Source of the DNA: Bacillota bacterium
GTDB taxonomy: Bacteria > Bacillota > UBA5301 > JAMCQP01
Assembly (NCBI GenBank): GCA_023381695.1
Contig: JAMCQP010000080.1
Span: 45,418-109,417 of the forward strand
Length of the DNA: 64,000 nucleotides
Direction: 5' to 3'
In this document: one piece after another, positions 34,545-43,865 of the stretch
Position numbering within the stretch: position 1 is the first letter of the stretch
Layout of the letters: every line of letters starts with the position of its first letter
Program-made: the position numbers and the translations under genes
The notes under the pieces: model-generated
The model's input: the letters and a program-made list of their open reading frames with translations, nothing else
Database searches by the model: none
What the model was told of the DNA's origin: nothing

Positions 34545-34888
34545 TTAAATGGATTTTATCAGCATCAAGCATGGGTTTTCTTCATTCCACAAAGTCTTGA
34601 ACTCTTCAAGCGGGAGGAAGCCCATCGCCCGGTAGAATTCCCGCGTTTTAGCATAAAAGAGATCATTATTGGACGAGCTCAAGGTTTTAACGGTCAGATA
34701 TCTGACCCCATCTCCGCTCAGAAATTCCACCGCTTCTTTGACCAATCTTCTTCCAATCCCCATGTGATGATAGCTTTTTCAATCCCAAACCATTCCGGCA
34801 AGGCCCGCAAGATCTTGTCGCAAATCCCGCTCTTCCCGCTCTTTTGGGAGGCGGCATCAATCCGCCGTATTTCCACCGAAGGGTTCAT
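34545..34888 (-). pseudogene. GNAT acetyltransferase pseudogene with internal deletion
   Basis: On the minus strand the start reads MNPSVEIRRIDAASQ, then CDKILRALPEWFGIEKAI, a known GNAT beginning. About 50 codons of the core then appear to be missing: the sequence jumps, out of frame, to MGIGRRLVKEAVEFL (the acetyl-CoA loop, normally GKGIGRRL) and continues to MGFLPLEEFK and LWNEENPCLMLIK. Both ends are well preserved, so the deletion looks recent. The 200 bp between here and accB hold no other gene. Confidence 0.75.
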
Positions 34889-35107
34889 CAAATCCTTCCT
34901 CTCCACGGGGCGTTATTCGGCAAGCGCCGCCTTAATCCTTCCCCCCCGCAAACCGAAGTTATAAAACGAGGGCCGCGGCGTCGGACAAAATTCTTTGTTG
35001 GCAACCGCTCTTCGAGAAGGGTAATGGTAAGAAACGGTGAATACTATTGAGAGTTAAATGGATGGCGGCGATGGATAGCGCTCCTGCAAAGACGAAGGAG
35101 GAAGGAT

Positions 35108-35599
35108 ATGAACATCAAGGAGATCAAGGAACTGATCAAGATGTTGGATGGGACCGATATTACCCAACTGGATCTGGAAATGGAAAGCGATGGGGTTAAG
35201 ATTAGCATCAAAAAGGGCGGACTGGCTACCCAGGCCGCCGCAACCAGCGTAGTCGCGCCTCCGGCGGCTGTCCACGCGGCGGAGAAGACCGTGGAGACGG
35301 CTGCCCAGAAGGCTAAAGAGATAAATCCGGCCAGGGCTTCCGAAGAGGCGAGCGAAAACCAGGTGAAGATTGTGGCCCCCATGGTGGGGACCTTCTACCG
35401 GGCGCCTTCTCCCGAGGCGGAACCTTATGTCAAGGAAGGAGACCGGATCATCACCGGGCAACCCCTCTGCATCATCGAGGCCATGAAATTGATGAACGAG
35501 ATCGAGTCCGAGGTCAACGGCGCCATCTTGAAGGTGCTGGTGGAAAACGGCCAGCCGGTGGAATACGGGCAGCCGCTGTTCCTGGTGGAAAAAGCCTGA
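35108..35599 (+). CDS. accB: Biotin carboxyl carrier protein of acetyl-CoA carboxylase
   Basis: A 163-residue protein with AAGGAGGAAGG before ATG. The N-terminal half is the usual BCCP lead ([20 protein letters not shown]) and an Ala/Pro-rich linker. The biotinyl domain carries [13 protein letters not shown] with Lys127 as biotin site. It accepts carboxylated biotin from AccC for malonyl-CoA formation. Followed 52 bp later by accC. Confidence 0.96.
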   Translation: MNIKEIKELIKMLDGTDITQLDLEMESDGVKISIKKGGLATQAAATSVVAPPAAVHAAEKTVETAAQKAKEINPARASEEASENQVKIVAPMVGTFYRAPSPEAEPYVKEGDRIITGQPLCIIEAMKLMNEIESEVNGAILKVLVENGQPVEYGQPLFLVEKA

Positions 35600-35651
35600 T
35601 GAGCTTGTCAATAGCCTGGCGAAGAGCCTGGCAAGTGGGGAGGCCGGTTGT

Positions 35652-36998
35652 TTGTTCGGGAAAGTACTGATTGCAAACCGCGGGGAGATTGCCGTGCGGG
35701 TGATCCGGGCCTGCAAGGAACTGGGGATCAGCACGGTGGCCATCTACTCCGAAGCAGACAAAGACGCCCTGCACGTGAAGTACGCCGATGCCGCCTACTG
35801 CGTAGGACCGGCGCCGGCGGCCAAGAGCTACCTCAATATCCCAAACATCATCAGCACCGCGGTGATCGCCGGGGTGGACGCTATTCATCCCGGCTATGGA
35901 TTTCTGGCGGAGAACGCCTATTTCGCCGAGATCTGCGAGACGCACCAGGTGAAGTTTATCGGCCCGGGCGCCGATGTTATAGAAAAGATGGGGGACAAGG
36001 CCGCCGCCAAGAAGACGATGATTGAGGCCGGCGTTCCGGTGATTCCGGGCAGCGAGGGCAAGGTGGATGAAGATCAGGCGGTGGAGATTGCCCAGGGGAT
36101 CGGCTACCCGGTGATCATTAAGGCCGCGGCGGGTGGCGGCGGGCGCGGGATGCGGGTGGTCCAGCACAAGGGCGAACTGATCAAGGCCATGCAGACCGCC
36201 AGGGCCGAAGCGGAGTCCGCCTTCGGCAACGGGGACCTGTACATCGAAAAATTCATCGAGGAACCAAGGCATGTGGAGGTGCAGATCCTGGCCGACGAGC
36301 ACGGCAACGTCGTCTACCTCGGCGAGCGGGATTGTTCCCTGCAAAGACGCCATCAGAAGGTTCTGGAGGAGGCGCCTTCTTCCGCGTTGAGCGGCCGCAA
36401 GCGCCGTGAACTCGGCGAGACGGCGGTGAAGGGGGCCAGATTGGCCAGCTACGCCAATGCCGGCACCATGGAATTTCTGGTGGATAAGCACGGCAACTTC
36501 TACTTTATGGAGATGAACACCCGGATCCAGGTGGAGCACCCGGTGACCGAGATGGTGACCGGGATTGACCTGGTCAAGGAGCAGATCCGGATTGCGGCCG
36601 GCGAATCCCTGGGGTATGACCAGTCCGATATCGCCCTGGAGGGGTATGCCATAGAGTGCCGGATCAACGCCGAAGATCCGGAACACAACTTTATGCCGGC
36701 CCCCGGGCGGATCACCGCCTATCATCCGGCGGGAGGGCCGGGGATCCGGGTGGACAGCGCGGTTTACAACGGTTATGTGATCCCGCCTTTTTACGATTCG
36801 ATGATCGCCAAGCTGATCGCCTGGGGAAACTCCCGGGATGAGGCAATCATGCGGATGCGGCGGGCGTTGGACGAATTTGTGGTGGAGGGCGTGAAGACGA
36901 CCATTCCTTTTCAGAAAAAAGTGATCGACAATGCCTTCTTCCGCAAGGGAGAAGTTTACACGAACTTCATCCAGAGGCGGGTCCTGAACCAGGATTAG
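35652..36998 (+). CDS. accC: Biotin carboxylase subunit of acetyl-CoA carboxylase
   Basis: A 448-residue ATP-grasp enzyme starting at [23 protein letters not shown] at the N-terminus, [10 protein letters not shown] glycine loop, [29 protein letters not shown] with active-site Arg and Glu, and the C-terminal lid. Usual length. It carboxylates biotin on AccB. The accA/accD subunits are not in this window. Confidence 0.97.
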   Translation: MFGKVLIANRGEIAVRVIRACKELGISTVAIYSEADKDALHVKYADAAYCVGPAPAAKSYLNIPNIISTAVIAGVDAIHPGYGFLAENAYFAEICETHQVKFIGPGADVIEKMGDKAAAKKTMIEAGVPVIPGSEGKVDEDQAVEIAQGIGYPVIIKAAAGGGGRGMRVVQHKGELIKAMQTARAEAESAFGNGDLYIEKFIEEPRHVEVQILADEHGNVVYLGERDCSLQRRHQKVLEEAPSSALSGRKRRELGETAVKGARLASYANAGTMEFLVDKHGNFYFMEMNTRIQVEHPVTEMVTGIDLVKEQIRIAAGESLGYDQSDIALEGYAIECRINAEDPEHNFMPAPGRITAYHPAGGPGIRVDSAVYNGYVIPPFYDSMIAKLIAWGNSRDEAIMRMRRALDEFVVEGVKTTIPFQKKVIDNAFFRKGEVYTNFIQRRVLNQD

Positions 36999-37009
36999 AG
37001 GAGACTTTC

Positions 37010-37038
37010 CTGTCATAAACCTGGAAATTCGGTATAAT
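37010..37038 (+). promoter_or_regulatory. Sigma-A promoter of the Asp23/AmaP operon
   Basis: CTGTCA (37010-37015), 17-nt spacer, TATAAT (37033-37038). Transcription would begin near 37045, so the in-frame GTG at 37048 would leave almost no leader; this supports the TTG 37081 start for the next gene. Confidence 0.7.
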
Positions 37039-37080
37039 ATTGGGTGGGTGGACAAATTCCTGGCACAGGGGGGAACTATC

Positions 37081-37467
37081 TTGATCGAGAGACAGGATCG
37101 CAATGATCTCGGAGTGATTCGCATCGCTAACGAGGTGGTGGGTATTATCGCCGGCCTGGCCGCGATGGAGGTCAAGGGGATCGCCGGGATGAGCGCCGGT
37201 ATCGCCGGCGGAATCGCGGAGATGCTCGGCCGCAAGAATCTGGCCAAAGGGGTCAAGGTGGAGGTCGGCGAACGTGAAGCGGCGGCGGACCTTTTTGTGA
37301 TTGTGGAATACGGGATCCAGGTCCCGGAGGTGGCCCTGCGGGTCCAGGAGAACGTGAAGCAGGCTATTGAAAGCATGACGGGCCTGTCGGTGGTGGAAGT
37401 GAATGTGCATGTCCAGGGGGTGCATATTCCGCCGGAAGAGAAGAGCGAGGAAGTGCGCGTGCATTGA
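37081..37467 (+). CDS. Asp23/Gls24 family envelope stress protein
   Basis: A 128-residue protein. TTG 37081 follows AGGGGGGAA at 7 nt and lies a sensible distance from the promoter. The family core is clear: IRIANEVVGIIAGLAAMEVKG, AKGVKVEVGEREAAADLFVI and VRVQENV-type VALRVQENVKQAIESMTGL. Asp23 proteins form membrane-associated layers held by AmaP, encoded by the next gene. Cell-envelope homeostasis role is known from Staphylococcus. Confidence 0.93.
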   Translation: MIERQDRNDLGVIRIANEVVGIIAGLAAMEVKGIAGMSAGIAGGIAEMLGRKNLAKGVKVEVGEREAAADLFVIVEYGIQVPEVALRVQENVKQAIESMTGLSVVEVNVHVQGVHIPPEEKSEEVRVH

Positions 37468-37548
37468 ACGCATGCGCACCGTGGCGCTCTCGCGCGGACG
37501 TTTATCCGGACAGGTAAGTGGCTAAATCTACGGAGGGGAGAATAAATC

Positions 37549-38088
37549 ATGCGCGCCGTTGATCGAGTGATTGTAATCCTGTTTTCGTTGATTCTATTTG
37601 TGATCTCCGTGCTTCTGGCTGCTGTTGCGGCGGGTTGGAATCCTGCCGCGGCGATCAATACTTTCGTGACCGAAATGGTCCAGACCGCGGATTTCGAGAC
37701 CACCGTGTTGGCGATTGTTCTATTCCTGCTGTCGGTGTACTTCTTTACCCTGGGCTTGCGCGGGCGGCGCAAGATTCGGGCAATTGTTCAGGAGACAAGC
37801 CTGGGAACGGTGCGGATCGCGCTGAAAGCGGTGGAAAACCTGGTGCAGCGGGCGGCGCGGCAGGTACACGGGATTCGGGAAGTGGACACCGAAGTTAAGC
37901 CTGGACAAGCCGGTCTGGAAGTGAGCCTGGAGATTTTGGTCGCGCCGGACATGAGCATCCCGGAAGTCTCGGAACAGGTGCAGCGGCGAGTGGAAAGCTA
38001 CGTTCAGGAGACCGTGGGGGTAAATGTGACGAATGTACTTTTGACGGTGCGCAATATCGTAAATGAAAACCGGGCCCGGGTGGAGTAA
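37549..38088 (+). CDS. amaP: Alkaline shock response membrane anchor protein AmaP
   Basis: A 179-residue protein: two N-terminal membrane helices (residues about 5-27 and 48-68) followed by an Asp23-like soluble domain (GTVRIALKAVENLVQRAARQ and after). ACGGAGGGGAG precedes ATG. It anchors Asp23-type proteins at the membrane. The order Asp23, AmaP, DUF2273, NusB is common in clostridia. Confidence 0.93.
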   Translation: MRAVDRVIVILFSLILFVISVLLAAVAAGWNPAAAINTFVTEMVQTADFETTVLAIVLFLLSVYFFTLGLRGRRKIRAIVQETSLGTVRIALKAVENLVQRAARQVHGIREVDTEVKPGQAGLEVSLEILVAPDMSIPEVSEQVQRRVESYVQETVGVNVTNVLLTVRNIVNENRARVE

Positions 38089-38112
38089 AGGAAGGGGAAG
38101 GGGGCGGGGCAG

Positions 38113-38340
38113 GTGGAAAAGGAGATTGCCGAACTGCTGCAGTTGTTTCTCAAGCACAGGGGAAAGATTGTGGGCACCCTCTTCGGGCTCCTGCTGGGTT
38201 GGATGATCATCCGTTTCGGGGTGATCAAATCTCTGTTTGTGGCGGTGTGTGTGGCGGCGGGGTATATCATCGGCAAGCGGGTCGATAATAAAGAGGATCT
38301 CAAGGGATTTGTGGACCGCTTCTTTCCCCCGGATAGATAG
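38113..38340 (+). CDS. DUF2273 small membrane protein
   Basis: A 75-residue protein from GTG with GGAAGGGGG upstream. Two hydrophobic spans (KIVGTLFGLLLGWMIIRFG and SLFVAVCVAAGYIIGKRV) and the tail DLKGFVDRFFPPD match DUF2273, usually encoded with AmaP and Asp23. It probably belongs to the same envelope complex. Confidence 0.9.
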   Translation: MEKEIAELLQLFLKHRGKIVGTLFGLLLGWMIIRFGVIKSLFVAVCVAAGYIIGKRVDNKEDLKGFVDRFFPPDR

Positions 38341-38380
38341 TACATGGCGCTGATCGTCGTTCTTGATTGGGGTGAAATGT

Positions 38381-38794
38381 TTGAGTCGGCGGAACGCACG
38401 GGAAACCGCCCTGAAGATTCTCTTCCAGATCGATGTCGGGAAGATGGGTGTGGAAGAAGCCCTGGCAGCCGGGCGGGAAGTGTTTGAGTTGGCCGAAAGC
38501 TCCAGCGACTTTACCGAAGGGCTGGTGTGGGGGGCCTTCAACCATCTTCAGGAACTGGACGGGCTCATCGAGGAGTTTTCCATTGACTGGCCAATGGCCA
38601 GGATGGCGAGCATCGACCGCAACATCCTGCGGTTGGCCGTCTACGAGATCTTGTATGTAGGGGATATTCCGGCCAGCGTATCGGTGAACGAGGCGGTGGA
38701 ACTGGCCAAGCGTTACGGCAATGCGGACTCGGGCAAGTTTGTGAACGGTATCCTGGGAAATGTGGTCCGCAGCCGGGCGAAGGACAAGGTGTAG
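38381..38794 (+). CDS. nusB: Transcription antitermination protein NusB
   Basis: A 137-residue protein. TTG 38381 gives the standard NusB start SRRNARETALKILFQID and has GGGGTGA 6 nt upstream. Later signatures: IDRNILRLAVYEILY, PASVSVNEAVELAKRYG and KFVNGILGNVVR. It acts with NusE in rRNA antitermination. In related genomes xseA usually follows directly; here xseA is 24 kb away. Confidence 0.95.
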   Translation: MSRRNARETALKILFQIDVGKMGVEEALAAGREVFELAESSSDFTEGLVWGAFNHLQELDGLIEEFSIDWPMARMASIDRNILRLAVYEILYVGDIPASVSVNEAVELAKRYGNADSGKFVNGILGNVVRSRAKDKV

Positions 38795-38825
38795 AGTAAA
38801 GTGCAGACTAATCCTAAGGGTCATT

Positions 38826-39314
38826 CTATCTAAGGTTACTTAATACCGGCGTCGAAGGGTGAATCGTATAAGCAGCCCTTTCCTCATGGAGAGTCCAATA
38901 CTCCTGAGGCAGGCAAATCAGATTTCCGTACTGCTTGAAGTGCTGGTCAAAGGTAAAGGCCATTATGATGCCCAGCCGCTCCATCAGGGCAAAACTAGTA
39001 CAGTCGGTAAAACTGAACGCCTTATCGTCATAGCGACAGAAGATTCTCCAGGCCATTTCCTCGTCTTCTGGGAGCACTCTTTCCAGGATAGTGGTTTTTT
39101 TATCCCGAATAATCGTACCCAAATCCATGGCTTCCTTGTGCCCCAGGCGGCTTCTAATCAAAGTCAAGGCTTCGTCGAAAATATAGTTACTGGTTAAGAG
39201 CGGGAGCGAAAAGTTGGAAAAGAACTGCTCAACTAATTCATGATTTGGATCATCTTCGTTAAAGAATGCGACCCAAGCGCAAGTATCTACGAAAACTTGC
39301 CTTTGTACCATCAT
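38826..39314 (-). CDS. PIN-domain ribonuclease toxin (VapC-like)
   Basis: A 162-residue protein. The PIN active-site acidic set is visible: FVDTCAWVAFF near the start, SNYIFDEALTLI in the middle, SFTDCTSFALM and FDQHFKQYG. Such enzymes cleave RNA, often tRNA. It overlaps the upstream antitoxin gene by 4 nt, a classical pair. First gene in the nusB-xseA insertion; it converges on nusB with only 31 bp between stops. Confidence 0.88.
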   Translation of the reverse strand: MMVQRQVFVDTCAWVAFFNEDDPNHELVEQFFSNFSLPLLTSNYIFDEALTLIRSRLGHKEAMDLGTIIRDKKTTILERVLPEDEEMAWRIFCRYDDKAFSFTDCTSFALMERLGIIMAFTFDQHFKQYGNLICLPQEYWTLHEERAAYTIHPSTPVLSNLR

Positions 39315-39532
39315 TCATCTCCTTTTTCGTATAAATACTTGTCGTGATTCACGCTCAAATCAGGAAGACCGCTGTGTCTTTCACTTGTAATTTTTGCAAA
39401 TGCTTCTCGTTGGATCTTTGCGAGAGCGGCGTCATCCCTGGTGATGATAATCAGTTGGACCTCTTCGTTTTCTTTCAGGTCCAACGGTTTAAGGGGCCGA
39501 AGCACCCCGTCGGAATATATGGCACGAATCAT
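39311..39532 (-). CDS. DUF104-type antitoxin of the PIN pair
   Basis: A protein of about 73 residues. ATG 39532 follows AGGGGGTGA at 5 nt. The start IRAIYSDGVLRPLKPLDLKE is the hallmark of DUF104/AF2212-like antitoxins; the C-terminal half is charged and probably wraps the toxin. Overlap with the toxin gene keeps synthesis coupled. Confidence 0.82.
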   Translation of the reverse strand: MIRAIYSDGVLRPLKPLDLKENEEVQLIIITRDDAALAKIQREAFAKITSERHSGLPDLSVNHDKYLYEKGDE

Positions 39533-39669
39533 AAAGGTCACCCCCTGATTTTGTTTCTGGGTGGATCATATCATAGCGGGCGGCCAAAATCAATCACGAA
39601 CTGATTATTTTATAAAATTTATTATGATTAATTTATAATTAACATGGAATTCATGGGGGGTGAAAAACG

Positions 39670-41181
39670 ATGGCCCGGAGCCGCCGAAAAAGACGTTTCA
39701 GTTTTCTTGAAACAACTTTCCTATCAATTCTGGTGGTTGCGGCCCTGGCCGCCGAAACTCCGGCTGCCGAAACCACCGCCGGTGGAAGCGCAAATTCCCA
39801 TCCCGTGACTACGGTTGCGGAGGCCGGCGCCGCCTCTGAAGCCTGGCAGGGCCAGATTCTATACTATATCCTGGTGGACCGGTTCGCCGACGGGGATCCT
39901 GCCAACAACTACGGCATCAGCCGCGATGATATGCGCAACTTCCATGGCGGCGATCTCCAGGGTGTTCGAGATCGGCTGGACTACCTTCAGGAGCAGGGGA
40001 TCACCGCGATCATTCTCAGCCCGATCATGGAAAGCCAGGCGCGCAGCTACGACGGAAATCAGATTGTGGACTTTTACAAGGTGGACCGGCACTTTGGGGA
40101 TCTGGCCCTCCTCCGGGAGGTGGTGGACAAGGCCCACGAAAAGGGCATGAAGGTGCTTCTGGAGATGGTGGTGAACCATACGGGCACGGATCACCCCTGG
40201 TTCAAGGATCGCTGGCACCTGGACTGGTATCACGGGGCAGGGGAGATCAAGGATTGGAGCAACCCCTGGCAGTTGGAGAACGGCAACCTGAATGGCCTGC
40301 CGGATCTGGCGCAGGAGAACCCCGACGTCGCCTCGTACCTTCTGGAGATGGCCACATGGTGGGAGGAAAAGACGGAGGTCGACGGCTTCTGGCTGGATAA
40401 CCTGCAACACGTTCCCCTGGCCTTCTGGGAAAAGCTGGCGCAGACGGTTAAATCGGTCCGTCCGGGGTTTCGCCTCTTTGGCGAGGCCAGCACTCTCCCC
40501 CTGGTGATGGCGGCCAAATACCATCAGGACGGCATAGACTTTCTGGCTGATTACCCGTTGTACTACGCCATCCGTGATGTTTTTGGCAAGGGGCAGTCCA
40601 TGACCCGCCTCAGCGAACGGTTGCAACAGGACGACTTTAACCGGGAGGCCGGGATGCAGGGCATTTTTATCGATAACAGCAACCTTCCCAGGTTTCTCTT
40701 TGAGGCGGGAGAGCAGGCCAAGGCCAAGCTCCGGCTGGCTCTGGCGTTTCAAATGACCTTCCCGGGGATCCCGATCACCTACTACGGGGACGAGGTGGGG
40801 ATGAACGGCGGACGGGAGCCTTACAACCGGTGGGACATGGTTTGGGAGAACGACCCCGAGTTGCAGGAGTATTACAAGTCTCTTACCGCGATCCGGGCGG
40901 CTAATCCGGCTTTACAGCGGGGAGATTCGGCGGAGATCTTTGCGGATGCGGATCTCTTGATCTTCTCCCGCCGGTTCGAATCCAACCAGATAATCGTGGC
41001 CCTGAACAATTCCGCCGGTGAAAAGGCCGGCCAGTTTGATGTGGCCGCAAAGACCGGGCTGAAGGATGGCACGGTGCTGGTCAACCTTCTGGGGACGGAT
41101 TTCGTGATGGTTCAGGATGGGAAGATCGATCTTTCCTTTTCGGGCAAGGAAGCCAAGATATTTGTGGTGGTCAGCCGGTAA
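39670..41181 (+). CDS. Secreted GH13 alpha-amylase-like protein with altered catalytic residues
   Basis: A 503-residue protein. A basic start and hydrophobic stretch (SRRKRRFSFLETTFLSILVV) form a signal peptide. The (beta/alpha)8 barrel shows the four GH13 regions: I EMVVNHTG (His170), II GFWLDNLQH (nucleophile Asp243), III FGEAST (acid/base Glu272), IV FIDNSNLPRF. The invariant Arg two before the nucleophile is Trp241, and the region IV His-Asp pair is Ser337-Asn338. In normal GH13 enzymes these bind the -1 sugar and stabilise the transition state. So hydrolysis is doubtful; a starch-binding, transfer or regulatory role is possible. GGGGGTG precedes ATG at 8 nt. The upstream DNA is AT-rich with a TATAAT box. 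Confidence 0.85.
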   Translation: MARSRRKRRFSFLETTFLSILVVAALAAETPAAETTAGGSANSHPVTTVAEAGAASEAWQGQILYYILVDRFADGDPANNYGISRDDMRNFHGGDLQGVRDRLDYLQEQGITAIILSPIMESQARSYDGNQIVDFYKVDRHFGDLALLREVVDKAHEKGMKVLLEMVVNHTGTDHPWFKDRWHLDWYHGAGEIKDWSNPWQLENGNLNGLPDLAQENPDVASYLLEMATWWEEKTEVDGFWLDNLQHVPLAFWEKLAQTVKSVRPGFRLFGEASTLPLVMAAKYHQDGIDFLADYPLYYAIRDVFGKGQSMTRLSERLQQDDFNREAGMQGIFIDNSNLPRFLFEAGEQAKAKLRLALAFQMTFPGIPITYYGDEVGMNGGREPYNRWDMVWENDPELQEYYKSLTAIRAANPALQRGDSAEIFADADLLIFSRRFESNQIIVALNNSAGEKAGQFDVAAKTGLKDGTVLVNLLGTDFVMVQDGKIDLSFSGKEAKIFVVVSR

Positions 41182-41278
41182 TACTCAAAACTCCAAGCAT
41201 TGTTGCGAAATTTTGTAAGGTCCTGGTTTATCTGGTTTAGATGTCCAACCATTATGGATTAGCTTCGATAGAATGTTC

Positions 41279-41307
41279 TTGAACGCCCAGAAGCGATGTG
41301 ATATAGT
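41279..41307 (+). promoter_or_regulatory. Sigma-A promoter of the TPP-riboswitch operon
   Basis: TTGAAC (41279-41284), 17-nt spacer, TATAGT (41302-41307), immediately upstream of the riboswitch. Confidence 0.65.
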
Positions 41308-41315
41308 GATTGAAA

Positions 41316-41457
41316 AGGGGAGCTGGTTTAGCCGGCTGAGAGGGTAGCCCCAAATGCTGCCGACCCAATGAACCTGACCTGGATAATGCCAGCGTAGGGA
41401 CTAGGGATGAAAGTTCTAAGGCTGCTGTTCCGGTAAGGTTCAACAGCCTTTATTTTT
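41316..41457 (+). ncRNA. TPP riboswitch (THI element) with terminator
   Basis: The aptamer spans about 41316-41406: GGGG start, GCTGAGAGGG, GACCC, the core AACCTGACCTGGATAATGCC and AGCGTAGGGA. The expression platform is a terminator: AAGGCTG (41418-41424) pairs with CAGCCTT (41444-41450) before TATTTTTT. Binding of thiamine pyrophosphate should stop transcription of the downstream transporter genes. Confidence 0.93.
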
Positions 41458-41476
41458 TGCAAAGGGGGAGTCTTGA

Positions 41477-41851
41477 ATGGCAAAAACCGCCGCCAAAGTT
41501 GCCACAAAGTCCGCTAATATTGCGGCCAACGATGCCGATCAGACATCCGTGCCCGCTACGGTGAGCTTTCAGTGCCTGCCGCTGGCCACTCTGACCAAGG
41601 AGGAACTCTACGCGGCCGTCGACAGGGCCATCGACGTGGTCGCCGAATCAGGCGTTGCGTACCAGGTCGGACCCATGGAAACCACCATGGAGGGAGATCT
41701 CGACACCCTTCTCGACATCGTCAAGCGCGCCCACCTGGCGTGTCTGGAAAGCGGTGTACCGCGCGTTTTTACCAACGTAAAGATCGGCTGCGGCGCGGAT
41801 ACCGGGACGATGGATGAGAAGATCACTCCCTACCGAAGGCAGGGGCATTGA
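41477..41851 (+). CDS. Thiamine-binding protein (MTH1187/YkoF-like)
   Basis: A 124-residue protein. The domain (FQCLPLATLTKEELYAAVDR, YQVGPMETTMEGDLDTLLDI, GVPRVFTNVKIGCG) is the DUF77/thiamine-binding fold found beside thiamine transporters. The first 30 residues are Ala/Thr-rich and unlike the family. GGGGGAG lies before ATG. First gene of the TPP-regulated operon; it may buffer or deliver thiamine or its precursor. Confidence 0.85.
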   Translation: MAKTAAKVATKSANIAANDADQTSVPATVSFQCLPLATLTKEELYAAVDRAIDVVAESGVAYQVGPMETTMEGDLDTLLDIVKRAHLACLESGVPRVFTNVKIGCGADTGTMDEKITPYRRQGH

Positions 41852-41874
41852 CCCGAGAGGCGGGGCTTGAAAGT

Positions 41875-42684
41875 ATGAAGAAGGTTCTGTTTCCAGTGGC
41901 CTTCGTAGCCGTGGTGCTGGTCTTCTGGGAGAGTGCGGCGAGGTTCTTCCACGTCGAAAAATGGCTCCTTCCCTCCCCTTCGGCGATCGCCCGGGCGTTG
42001 TGGGATGCGCGCGGCCTTCTGGCGGCGCACACGGTAAGAACGCTGATAGAGGCGGGCGCCGGGTTTGCGCTGGCGGTGGCGGTGGGGCTGGTGCTGGCGG
42101 CGGTCATTGACGGCTCGCCGGTCGTGGGGCGGAGCATCTACCCCCTTCTGGTGGCGTCGCAGACCATTCCGATCATTGTGCTTGCGCCGCTTCTGGTGAT
42201 CTGGTTCGGGTACGGGCTTCTGCCGAAGGTCCTGGTCGTGGCTTTGACCTGCTTCTTCCCGGTGGTGGTGACCACCGCCGACGGCCTGGCGGCGGCGGAT
42301 CGGGACATCCAGAACCTATTCCGGGCCATGGGCGCCACGGCCCGGCAGATCTTCTGGAAGGCCAAGGTTCCCGCGGCAATCCCCTCGCTCTTTACGGGGC
42401 TGAAGGTTGGCGGGACGTACGCGGTAATCGGGGCGGTCGTCGGCGAGTGGATGGGAACCGACGCGGGACTGGGCGTCTTTTTGACCAGATCGGCGCATTC
42501 GTACCTCACGGAACGGGTTTTTGCGGGAATTGTGGTCATTGCGGCGGTCAGCCTGGCGATCTTCGGGTTGCTGGAGCTTCTCGGGCGCGCGGCGATGCCC
42601 TGGCGATATCGGGCGGGCACGACTGGCAATTCCAAGAAGACCGGCACGGCGTCTCAGTCGGCCGGCACGGTGCCGCAAAACTGA
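41875..42684 (+). CDS. thiX: ABC transporter permease for a thiamine precursor
   Basis: A protein of about 269 residues with six hydrophobic helices. The EAA loop reads FRAMGATARQIFWKAKVPAA. ATG 41875 with GAGGCGGG upstream; TTG 41848 overlapping the preceding stop is an alternative. TPP-riboswitch control plus the adjacent NMT1-like receptor identify it as ThiX of a ThiXYZ importer for hydroxymethylpyrimidine-type precursors. The C-terminus has a short Thr/Gly/Ser-rich tail. Confidence 0.85.
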   Translation: MKKVLFPVAFVAVVLVFWESAARFFHVEKWLLPSPSAIARALWDARGLLAAHTVRTLIEAGAGFALAVAVGLVLAAVIDGSPVVGRSIYPLLVASQTIPIIVLAPLLVIWFGYGLLPKVLVVALTCFFPVVVTTADGLAAADRDIQNLFRAMGATARQIFWKAKVPAAIPSLFTGLKVGGTYAVIGAVVGEWMGTDAGLGVFLTRSAHSYLTERVFAGIVVIAAVSLAIFGLLELLGRAAMPWRYRAGTTGNSKKTGTASQSAGTVPQN

Positions 42685-42740
42685 ATAGGAATCAATTGGC
42701 GGCATATCGGATTCAACTGGTGGCATAGGAGGAGATCAGG

Positions 42741-43781
42741 ATGAAAAAGAGAGCATCGCGGCTGGTCAGGTCGGGTGTCCGGGTTGCATTGGCGATGGTG
42801 GTGGCTTTTGGCCTCTTGATGGGAGCGGGGCAGGCGCCGGCGGCCGCGGCGACTTCGACGGCTGCCACAACGGCTGTGCTCACCCCGGTGACGGTTCTGC
42901 TCGACTGGGCGCCGAACACCAACCATACCGGGCTTTATGTGGCGCAGGAGAAGGGGTTCTTCCGGGATCAGGGCCTGGATGTCAAGATCGTGCAACCGGG
43001 CGAGGGCGCTTCCGCGGAGTCGCTGGTGGCGGCGGGCAAGGTTGATTTCGCCGTGAGCTTCGTCGAGTGGCTGGTCAACGCCAGGCTCTCCGGGATTCCG
43101 GCGGTTTCCGTGGCGGCGATCCTGCAGCACAACACCTCGGCGTTTGCCTCGGTAAAGAGCAAGAAGATCACCCGGCCGCGCGATTTTGAGGGCAAGAAAT
43201 ACGGCGGGGAAGGGCTCCCCATGGAACGCGCCATTTTAGCGGGCCTCATGAAGGCGGATGGCGGGGACGTCTCCAGGTTGAAATTCGTGAGCGTCGGTGT
43301 GAGCGATCTGCTCACCCTGCTGCAGCGCGATATAGATGTAGCCTGGATCTACTACGGCTGGGAAGGGATCGAGGCTCAACTTCGCGGCATACCCCTGAAT
43401 ACCGTGATGCTTTCTGATTGGGACAGGGCGGTCCCCGACGTCCCTTCGCCGATCCTGATCACCGGTGAAAGGACGGTTCGCGAGAAGCCGGACCTGGTCC
43501 GCCGTTTCCTGACGGCCACGGCGCGCGGGTATGAGTTTACCGTTGCGCATCCGGACGAGGCGGCGGATCTCCTGGTGAAGAGCGTCCCGGAGATGGACCC
43601 CAAGCTGGCCCAGGCCAGCCAGCGGTGGTTGAGCCCACGGTATAAGGAGGGCGCCAAGAAATGGGGCGAGCAGAAGAGTGCGGTATGGCAGCGGTTTGCC
43701 GACTGGCTGTATGAAAACAAGCTGGCCAACCGGAAGCTCGACACCGGGACGGCGTTCACCAACGAGTTTTTGCCGGAATGA
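42741..43781 (+). CDS. thiY: NMT1/THI5-like solute-binding protein for a thiamine precursor
   Basis: A 346-residue protein. The signal peptide (residues about 1-37) ends in Ala-rich sequence without a lipobox Cys. The mature start VTVLLDWAPNTNHTGLYVAQ is typical of NMT1/THI5-like receptors for pyrimidine precursors, and KGFFRDQGLDVKIV follows. AGGAGGAG lies before ATG. TPP control supports the role in thiamine salvage. Confidence 0.88.
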   Translation: MKKRASRLVRSGVRVALAMVVAFGLLMGAGQAPAAAATSTAATTAVLTPVTVLLDWAPNTNHTGLYVAQEKGFFRDQGLDVKIVQPGEGASAESLVAAGKVDFAVSFVEWLVNARLSGIPAVSVAAILQHNTSAFASVKSKKITRPRDFEGKKYGGEGLPMERAILAGLMKADGGDVSRLKFVSVGVSDLLTLLQRDIDVAWIYYGWEGIEAQLRGIPLNTVMLSDWDRAVPDVPSPILITGERTVREKPDLVRRFLTATARGYEFTVAHPDEAADLLVKSVPEMDPKLAQASQRWLSPRYKEGAKKWGEQKSAVWQRFADWLYENKLANRKLDTGTAFTNEFLPE

Positions 43782-43865
43782 GCATAGGATCGGGCGCGGG
43801 GAAAGCTGGCTCCAGCCCGGGCGGTCTGCAAGGTGGTCTGCAAATCAACGGGGAGGAAGATCGCG

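Noticed and set aside
37048..37080. GTG start for the Asp23 protein
   Set aside because: The promoter -10 box ends at 37038, so this start would be nearly leaderless; TTG 37081 has a ribosome site.
35514..37772. Very long open frame on the minus strand (752 codons)
   Set aside because: It lies opposite accB/accC/Asp23, which have unmistakable family motifs; the minus frame is a codon-bias shadow without domains.
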